From assembly GCF_003711515.1 (NCBI RefSeq), contig NW_021167082.1:2411691-2475690 (forward strand): DNA of 64,000 nucleotides, given 5' to 3'. Shown here in pieces: positions 56,841 to 64,000 of the stretch. This stretch comes from Sodiomyces alkalinus F11 (Eukaryota; Ascomycota; Sordariomycetes; Glomerellales; Plectosphaerellaceae). The notes under the pieces are model-generated. The model worked only from the letters and a program-made list of their open reading frames with translations, was not told the DNA's origin and did no database searches. The number at the start of each line of letters is the position of its first letter. Position 1 is the stretch's first letter. A program made the translations under genes and the position numbers.

Positions 56841-57960
56841 TTACCCGTGGTTTAGTGCTATAGCTAGCCGTTAGCAGATATCCGACTACGCCTTACCTAG
56901 TAAACGCCCTTATAAAGGCAGTAGCGATACCGATATAAGTTTAGCCCGTGTTATTATTTATTACGAGGTCGGCCGTTACTAACGCTAAGTAGACCCTAAC
57001 CCCCCCGAAGAAGCGCCGCGCGCCTAAGAACCCCCCCGGACCTCGCCGCCTCGCCCTTTACGCCTAGTACACTACCCAGTAGTATAAATAAGAATATACC
57101 GTTAAGTGCTATTACTAGTTAGGCCCCGGCGCTACTCGCGATAATACTAAATATTACGAGTATTCGTGCTATACTTATAAATACTCCAAGGTAAGAATAC
57201 TAGTTATATATAGGGTAACCGCGACTAGTAAGCAACATAGCTCCTATCCACTACCTATAACGCCGCTAATACTCTATAGGATACCGCTTATACTATAAAT
57301 AAGAATACTAATAATAAGAATATAAGTTTATACCTACCCTTTATTTAGGGGCCTTTATACTAATTCTTTTGTATAGAATTACTGCTAGTTCTAAGATACC
57401 TATAATCGCTTTTAGGTCGCCCTTAGCCTAGCTAAGTTAGGTAAAAACGTCGCCGGCCTATTATAGTCCCCCGCTCTAACTATCGCTGCCCCCCCTATTA
57501 CCGCCCCGGCTCCGATTATTACTCCCGCTCCCGCTATTACGCCGCTTACCGCTATTACCCCGCCGCCCGCTACCGTCCTATCCGCTACCACCGAGTTCTA
57601 GGTAATTATAGTACAAGCCCTTAACGATATCGCCACCTCTATACGTAGTATAGATAAAACGCTTAAGAATATATCGTAAAAACTAAAGGATAAGAATAAC
57701 GATATTATAATAATATTATAAGAGGTTTATAACCTTTTTTACTCTATCCGCCGCGTATATAAGTATTATATAGCTATAACTCCCTTCGCCGCTAATAATA
57801 ATCCGGGGGCTACTCCTAAGGCTATGCTTACCTCGGCTCCTCCTTAGGAGGACTTATAAATAGGTACGGCTAAGGACGGCGTAGCCTTATAAAAGCAGGA
57901 GCTAGAAAAGGGTAAGATTATAGGGGAGTAGGCTATTTATATTATTTAGGTTATATCGGT
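56840..57960 (+). pseudogene. Cysteine-rich extra reading frame in Gypsy-B, antisense to pol
   Basis: A plus-strand frame starts with a basic Pro-rich stretch (TPPKKRRAPKNPPGPRRLAL, about 57000-57060). It is followed by a Tyr/Cys cluster: EYTVKCYY.LGPGATRDNTK, then YYEYSCYTYKYSK, where most TAT/TAC probably derive from TGT/TGC. A low-complexity Pro/Ala/Ile region comes next, then a helical C-terminal part (ALNDIATSIRSIDKTLKNIS, near 57620-57680) ending near 57960. It occupies the same place and strand relative to pol as the Gypsy-A frame at 6180-7435 and shares the basic-then-cysteine layout. Function is unknown. Confidence 0.58.
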
Positions 57961-58019
57961 AGTTTTTAGAATTTTACTTAGTTCTTTCTTACTTATAAAT
58001 TAAGTAGCGCGGGGGTGTA

Positions 58020-61000
58020 CCCCTAATACGACTTTGCTCTCGGTTCTTATCCTCCTCGCCGCCGCGTCGGACTTCTTTCGCGTCTATATCTCCTTTATAT
58101 ACTATTATAAATGCCTATTATTCGACTATACCAGGCCGTGTTTCTTCTCGAATTCGTTAAGTCCTTATATCTCCCGTAGACTCTTAAGCGGTTCTTATAT
58201 TAATTCTACGTAGCCCTCCTATTATACTAATACCTCGCGGACCTTACCACGACCTCGCCTTCGGGTACGAGTATAGAGGATTTCCTTTATTACCTATTCC
58301 TTTTCCCCGTCTAGCTCTTTACGGATAGGTAACGGCTATAGGTCTATTATTATTTACCCTAATAAGGGATTATAGTCGGCTTACTATAAGAGATCTACGT
58401 AGAAACGGGTATAGACCTATAAGGGGATATGTAGTTTTACGATATAGGAGTTAATAACCTTTATAACTTTATATTTATAATAAAGCTAAGTATACTTCTT
58501 TAATAGCTATAATAAGGAGTAATTACTAATATCTAACTATATAAAGTTATCCTTTTTAAACCTTTTAATAGGGTAATAATAATAGTTTACTAACTCCTCC
58601 TAGCGTAGTTATATAGTAGCTATCACGGCTTAGGTAAACTAGGTAGCCTCCTTAAGGCGATTTAATAGGTTATACGCGGAAGCCTTACGCTTATCGGATA
58701 GCGTAGCCTTATTAACTTAAAGAGGATTCGGGTAATACACGTATTATGGGAAGAATAGGCTTATTTAAATTATCGAGTTTACCCGGTTATTTAAGGCTAG
58801 CTATATTACCGGTAATAGCCTATTCTCATAGTCTTAGGCGTAATAGGTATATGCTTATAAGTAGGCTTAGACTTCCTAATTAATACGTTTAGGACCTTTA
58901 TCTATCTAAGGGTAGTATACAGTACTTAGTCGTTATTTAATACCCGCGAGTTTATAAAAGTATCGCTAAAAGCGGCTAATCTAGTTTAAGCCCTTATCGC
59001 TAATAATAGACTTCGGTATTCTATAGAACCTATACTAGTATAGTAAGAACAGCTTAGTATAGGCTTCGGTATTTATAGTATATATCGCTTTTAGCGTTAC
59101 CGATTTTAAGAGTTAGTCGGTAATTATTTATAGGTATCTATACTTACCCTCGCGGGTAGGTAGTAAGTCTGTTATAAAGTCTATCGCGATATTATAGAAG
59201 ATTCGTTTTAGTATAGGGAGTAGGCGTACTAATCCTCTTTTATACCCTTTTATACGTGGCTGGTTTAGTATATATCGTAATTCTATATAAATCTTCTAAT
59301 ATTTTGATTTATACCGGGAAAAAAAAACTAATAGGCGATTAGGGTAATAGTATTATCCTTACTTAGGTATCATCCGATTACTAAGTCGTGGATCGCTTAT
59401 ATAAGACGGCCTTATAACGGGTAACTAACTCTATTTTCGCTATCCCCTAATATTTATAGGCGGTCGCGAAATATTAATTATCCTTAGTCGAATCTATACT
59501 CGGCGATCTATATTTTAAGCTTTAGCTTAGGGGGGAACCTCCGCTCTCCTGCTAGTATTACGGTAAAGGCACCTTAATAACGCTTATCGGTAGCCCTAGC
59601 TTTATCCTATAATTATTATAGGTCAGGGTCTACTTCGAAGACTATAATTAGCTCCGGTAATATTACTCGTATTAGGTATACCCGGGGGGAGATAGCTATA
59701 TCGGGGATTATCTAGATATACCTCCCCTGCTTTTAGATATTAGAAGAATCTTTAGGTATATCCTGCTCTTAATATAAGACCGCGTTAGCTATAATATTAT
59801 CGGCCCTTTACTGGTACTCTAATATAAAGTTATATTAGGCTAGCTCCGCTACTTAGTACCTCTAGCGTTTAGTTAGGGCCTTTGTAGTTATAAAGTATTT
59901 AAGCGCTTTATAATCGGAGTAAATCTAGAACCGGCCGTTACCTATAAGTTCGGCTTTCTAAACCTATAGGTAGTCTATAATTATTAGGATCTCCTTATCG
60001 TAAATCGAGTAATTATACTTAGCGGAGTTAAGTCGGCGAGAGTAATATACGACGATATACCTATATCCTTATTTGTCTTCCTATAGGAATACGCTACCTA
60101 CTATAAACCCTAAATAATCCGTTTATAGCTAGGTCTTCCTTCCGAGTTACTATTACTATAAGTAAGGCTCCTTCTAAAACCTCTGCTTTAATTCTTTAAA
60201 GGCTACCTTTTATAGAGGGCTTTAGTAGAACGGGGCGTTTTTCTTTATTAGGGCCGTGAGTAGCGCTATAATAGCGACGAAGTCGCGGATAAATATCCTA
60301 TAAAAGTTAGCAAACTATAAAAAACTATATACTTTAGTCGCGGAGACTAGCGCTTTCTATTCTATAATATCTTGAAGTTTCTTAGGGTTATAAGATACCC
60401 CTGTTTTCGCTATAACGATAAACCTTAGGTATTTAACCGTCTTAATACTAAACTCGTATTTCTTCGGGTTAAAGTGTAACTTAGCGTCTACGAGAGTATT
60501 AAGTACTCGCTGTACCTTCTCCTTATAGTCCTTATAAGATCCGTCTAAGTAGATTAGGACGTTATCTCTATACGCGTAGACGAAATTATTAAGGAACTCC
60601 CGTAATAATAAGTTAATATATCGCTAAAACGTTATAGGCACGCCGGTTAACCTAAAAGGCTATACTAGCTACTCGAATAGTCTACACCGAGTACGGAGTA
60701 TAGTCTTCTACTTCTACCTATATACTATCCGTATCTTATAGAAAGCGGCGATAATATCTAATTTAGTACCCCACTTTGGCTTAGCTAGGCTATATAGGGT
60801 CTCTATAATTAGGGGGAGTAAGTACCGATCTCGCTAAGTAATCGTATTTGTGGCGTAGTAATCGTAGTAAAACTGGAGGCCGCCTCCTAGCTTCCTTATA
60901 AATAGTATAGGCGTGGCGGTAGCCGAGCTACTTATATAAATAAATCCCTTATCTATTAGATCCGTTATTATATTCCGTAATATAAGGAGCTATTTATATA

Positions 61001-61770
61001 ATATAATATAGAGCGGGCCCTATAATAAGGCTTATTCGTTACTATTACTATCCTTTTATATATAGACTTTATAGTCGGCGCTACATTAGTATAGGGGTAG
61101 GTGTATAGAGTATAAGGGCGTAAATAAGTCGCCGAACTCTTATATAATACTCTTACGGATATATTCTCGCGGGTTTACTAGTTCCATTATACTTAGAGCT
61201 TTGTTAATATATTTTAACGATATAGCTTATAAACCCTTGTCCGATCTTTTTCCCCTCCGATACCGTAGTTATCTATATAGTCCTGTGAATACGAACCCTA
61301 TTACTAGTAGTATAGTGCAGATCCCTTATACTACCTTCCGCTCCTCTTCGCCCTAGAGTCGGATATCGATATCGGCTACTTTATAACGGAGCCTTTATTC
61401 CCTAGCGTAGAGGACTATACTATTATATTCTATCTATAAAAGCCTAAGGAAGAGATCCTAGACTAGATCTAGTATTATATATATAAAAACGCGCTCGGTA
61501 TACCCTTATATATCTGGCGTAGAGACTATAATACTAGGGCTACTAGCTGGTTTAGTTTTATCCGAGAAGCCTTTTAGTAGCCGTTTCTCCTTATCGATTA
61601 ACGGTAGGCGTATTTTTCGAGTAAACGTCTTATTCACGGCGGTATAGTAGTTATAACCCGTATCTATAAGAGCGTTTATTAACCTACTATTACTAAGTCT
61701 TACTTAAATTAATACTAACTCGCTCCCTAATAACGGTTTAAACTCCTCTTACTCGCGTTACTCTTACGTT
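58020..61770 (-). pseudogene. Gypsy-B pol (decayed), with chromodomain-like C terminus
   Basis: On the minus strand: protease near 61650-61700 (NALIDTG-like). Reverse transcriptase at about 61000-60350, with the loop FVYAYRDNVLI at about 60580-60550, and the RFYRRF-type connection near 60300. RNase H at about 60230-59600. Integrase at about 59500-58500, with IPKSIISDKGL (second Asp) near 59000. The C-terminal DGEKE.VIKEILYTRTRRRG then VREVLV.EGYVEL, ending FEKKHG near 58140, resembles a chromodomain. Stops are at former Gln/Trp codons. Confidence 0.8.
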
Positions 61771-62305
61771 AACGGCTTTAGTGCCCGATTTTATATTAGA
61801 GCTATTCTTTTTCCGAGGTTTCGGTATCTTCGGGAATATATTCGGGTTCCTCTTCTTAAGGGGATATTCGGGCTACCGTATCATTCTTACTCTTATAGTG
61901 CTATTAGACATAGCCCTTTTTCTAGTAGTTATAATATATAATATTCGCGTAGTAGTTAGGGTTCTATTAGGTCCTTTTAGACTCGCCGACGTTATTAACT
62001 CTATCTATAGCGATATCGCTATTAGCGTCCTCAGCCGGTATATAAGCTATAAGAATTAGTCGGTATGACTTACTAATACCCTTTTATCCCCACGCGATCA
62101 TTTATAATTTATTAATCTATTTAGTATAGGTATTAGGGAGGTTAGCTATAACTAGGCTATTATATAGCCTATTATTTAGGGCGCCATTAAGGAATACTAT
62201 CTTAATATAGTCTACCTAGTCGTGGCCTCCTGCCCATACTAGGTTCCTTTGAAAAGTGGGTAGGAAACGCGTAAACGGCTAGTCGGGTTTTTACTTTATC
62301 GATCG
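61771..62305 (-). pseudogene. Gypsy-B gag, C-terminal part (decayed)
   Basis: Base-by-base similarity in reverse complement to about 29850-30150 of the plus-strand Gypsy-B fragment. The 92-aa plus-strand open frame here is a shadow. It is cut at the Copia-A3 LTR. Confidence 0.6.
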
Positions 62306-63040
62306 TGTCGCACGTCAAAATGCACTTGGATAATCAACTTAGTAGAGCAGAAATCTCGTGTGTGTGTATTATATTAAGTTATATCTGAGAGAGTCTCTTA
62401 TGCCCTTAATTTAGGTGGTAAAGACTCTATTATGGGTACTAAGTTATTTAGATCCTATCCGGTCTTTTCCGGTATCCGCCCCTATTATATCCTTATACCC
62501 GAGGTCCCCGATATCCAAAGCCCTTAATTACAGCGTGGATCCCCCTTGGATCCCCTATAGAACACCTTATAGTCCGTATACCTATACGATATACCCCCTT
62601 AGTTAAAGTGGGTCTTCCTAGGTTAACTAACCAATCAGAGGCTTCGGTTTAAACTAAACGCCTCTAACTTTTCTATCGAAAAATTAACCGCTAGGGGAAA
62701 ATACCCTCGTACAAGGGATCTATATCCGCCCTATTTAACCGTTTATTTTAATTCTATCTTAATTAGTTCCTTAATCCTGATTAGCCGGATCTGCTTCATC
62801 GGATCTATATCCATCGGATCTACTACGCCCTCGGGGGCGTTTGTAGTCGCTACGGCTATGGCTTTAGCGCGTTTAATCTCTTCGTATAGTCGTTTAGACT
62901 ACTTAATGCAATCCTTTTAATTAGTTAAATTAAGCTATTACTATAATCTTTTAATCCTTGCCTCCGGTAATGCCTTCGTTAAACCGTCCACGATTATCTC
63001 CTTCGCATTAACGTATATAACTATTAGGTGCCTATAGCAG
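62306..63040 (-). mobile_element. Copia-A3, 3' end (LTR and RNase H end), minus orientation
   Basis: LTR 62306-62591 (286 bp, TGTCGCACG...CGATA) with the purine tract as reverse complement just inside. Internal sequence to about 63040 is the reverse complement of about 14970-15430 of Copia-A1. It is then interrupted by another insertion. The left flank GATCG is the presumed target duplication. Confidence 0.82.
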
Positions 63041-63320
63041 TGGTCATAATAGGTCCCCAGTGTGAACCCACAGGGATCTAGGTAAGCCCAGTCTAAGACC
63101 CCTCGAGACACAAATAAAGCAAGTCATTATATAGTAAACAGGATAGTCCCTCGAAGTAAATAAGGTAGTCCCCGAGGAAGCAAATAAGGCAGCCCTTAAG
63201 GAGCAGCGAATCGTAGTCTTAAGGCGCGGAGGAGCCTCCCCTTAGAAGAGGGAGGCCAGCAATTAATCTAAGTCTTTAGCTATACCCACGTTCTGACCCT
63301 ATTATAATCCTATCGTGATT
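63041..63320. repeat. Start of a further insertion, possible LTR
   Basis: Similarity to Copia-A stops near 63040. The following sequence (TGTGAACCCACAGGGATC from 63060) is CpA-containing and has two or three AATAARGYAGTCCY-type short repeats. It could be a 5' LTR with a leader ending near 63320. No second copy is in the window. Confidence 0.4.
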
Positions 63321-63359
63321 ATACCTGGTTCCTTACTTAACCCTACCTTTTCACTCTTT

Positions 63360-63955
63360 GCGACTACCTATTTAATATTTTAATCGCTCTACCCTTACGG
63401 GCGCGAAGACCGTTAAGGAGAGTTACTAAGATATCTAACTATTACGAAATAAACGATCCTACCTTCGATTTTAACGAGGCTGCTAGTTAGTTTAAGCGGT
63501 AGCTCCGCGATAGTAAGACCGCCTTTATAGAAGACGGCCACGACCCTACCGATAAGGAAGATAACGGGGGCACGCCGGGAATTAATACTACTCCTACCTT
63601 TACTACCGCACCGGTATCCGTTCCTGCCCCTATACCTGCTCCTATCGCTAGCACTACCTCTACTACCGTCTCTACCCCTATTACCGTCCTTATTCCTCCT
63701 ATAACTATAACGGGACCCGCGTATAACCCTAACCTGCTCCCGTATACGAATATTAACCCAGCCACGCTAATAGAGGAATAACTAGACGAACGCGTTAAAC
63801 GGATAGAGGCATAGAACCACCGTAAGCATAAGCTCGCGTACCTTACTAAGCTAGAGGCGGATACTACCGCCGCTACCGCTACCGCCGCCGCCGCCGCCGT
63901 TACTATTAATCCTACTATTAATCCTAGCCCGGCCGATATCACCCACTATCGTATA
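63360..63955 (+). pseudogene. Gag-like decayed frame, running towards the window end
   Basis: The plus-strand frame reads YEINDPTFDFNEAAS.FKR, then a Pro/Thr/Ala-rich run (63590-63760), then LDERVKRIEA.NHRKHKLAY and an Ala run. Layout and position after a possible LTR suggest the gag of the element starting at 63041. The 151-aa minus-strand open frame here is its shadow. Confidence 0.4.
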
Positions 63956-64000
63956 GCCGAACCTCGGCGTCGTATTATTATAACCCTATCGGGATCCTAG

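Larger units (their letters stand above)
56124..62305 (-). mobile_element. Gypsy-B, minus strand, nested in Copia-B and itself interrupted by Copia-A3
   Basis: The 3' LTR at 56124-56370 matches the LTR at 28670-28886 in reverse complement and sits directly on the Copia-B protease codons. To the right follow an unassigned stretch, a plus-strand accessory frame, then pol and gag on the minus strand. Gag is cut at 62305 by the Copia-A3 LTR (flank GATCG). The 5' LTR is beyond the window. Gag/protease similarity to the plus-strand fragment at 28900-30803 is extensive. Confidence 0.82.

Noticed and set aside
61781..62059. 92-aa plus-strand frame with a membrane-like, Ile/Leu-rich sequence
   Set aside because: It is the complement of decayed Gypsy-B gag; hydrophobicity comes from the TpA-rich composition.
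63487..63942. 151-aa minus-strand frame (Val/Ala/Gly-rich)
   Set aside because: Shadow of the Pro/Ala/Thr-rich plus-strand frame; composition is the reverse complement of simple GCC/ACC repeats.
1338..64000. tRNA, rRNA or other RNA genes
   Set aside because: No cloverleaf with A/B boxes or rRNA core sequence was seen; tRNA-like matches are only the short primer-binding sites.

Overview
The window is nuclear DNA of a filamentous ascomycete (Pezizomycotina). The evidence is short introns of 56-103 bp with fungal CTGAC-type branch sites, conserved fungal housekeeping genes, and retrotransposons decayed in the pattern of repeat-induced point mutation (RIP). Inside the repeats CpA/TpG is scarce and TpA very common, CpG-rich stretches survive, and reading frames are broken mainly at former Gln and Trp codons. 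I cannot name the genus.

Only three islands of ordinary, CpA-containing gene sequence are present. (1) Bases 1-1337: the 3' part of a SWI3/RSC8-type chromatin-remodelling subunit. (2) Bases 36788-42053: a complete carnitine O-acetyltransferase (four exons, + strand, mitochondrial presequence plus C-terminal AKL peroxisomal signal) converging on a complete cyclase-associated protein (five exons, - strand). (3) Bases 49230-50682: a complete Gcs1-type ArfGAP (three exons, - strand). Everything between them is mobile DNA or its debris, reaching to 104 bp and 168 bp upstream of the CAP and ArfGAP start codons.

Left repeat block (1338-36787). Copia-A1 (1338-15725) has 287-bp LTRs and target duplication ACCTT. 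Gypsy-A (5499-13018, minus) sits between its integrase and reverse transcriptase, and a 501-bp solo LTR (14191-14691) sits in its RNase H. A Copia-B LTR follows, then a 2.06-kb non-autonomous Copia-A derivative (16281-18341, target duplication CGATA). Next is the chromodomain element Gypsy-C (about 18.8-26.6 kb), split by a 2.7-kb Mutator-like (MULE) transposon (20007-22732, TTATATTA). A 5' piece of Gypsy-B (28670-30803) is cut off directly by Copia-C (30809-36787, 193-bp LTRs, no target duplication).

Middle block (42054-49229). It holds a Copia-A fragment, a tandem repeat, a solo Copia-A LTR (TAATT), a scrap of gypsy integrase, and an unrecognised 4.2-kb tract with two convergent decayed genes. 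One of these ends in a segment like a Myb/SANT-like DNA-binding domain. This tract is the best candidate for an undescribed mobile element.

Right block (50683-64000). This is a deep nest: Copia-A2 interrupted by Copia-B (minus), Copia-B by Gypsy-B (minus), Gypsy-B by Copia-A3 (minus), and Copia-A3 by a further element running off the window. A little-mutated 343-bp solo-LTR-like insertion lies in Copia-B. Gypsy-A and Gypsy-B, and possibly Gypsy-C, carry an extra cysteine-rich reading frame antisense to and downstream of pol. Element names are labels used only within this report.
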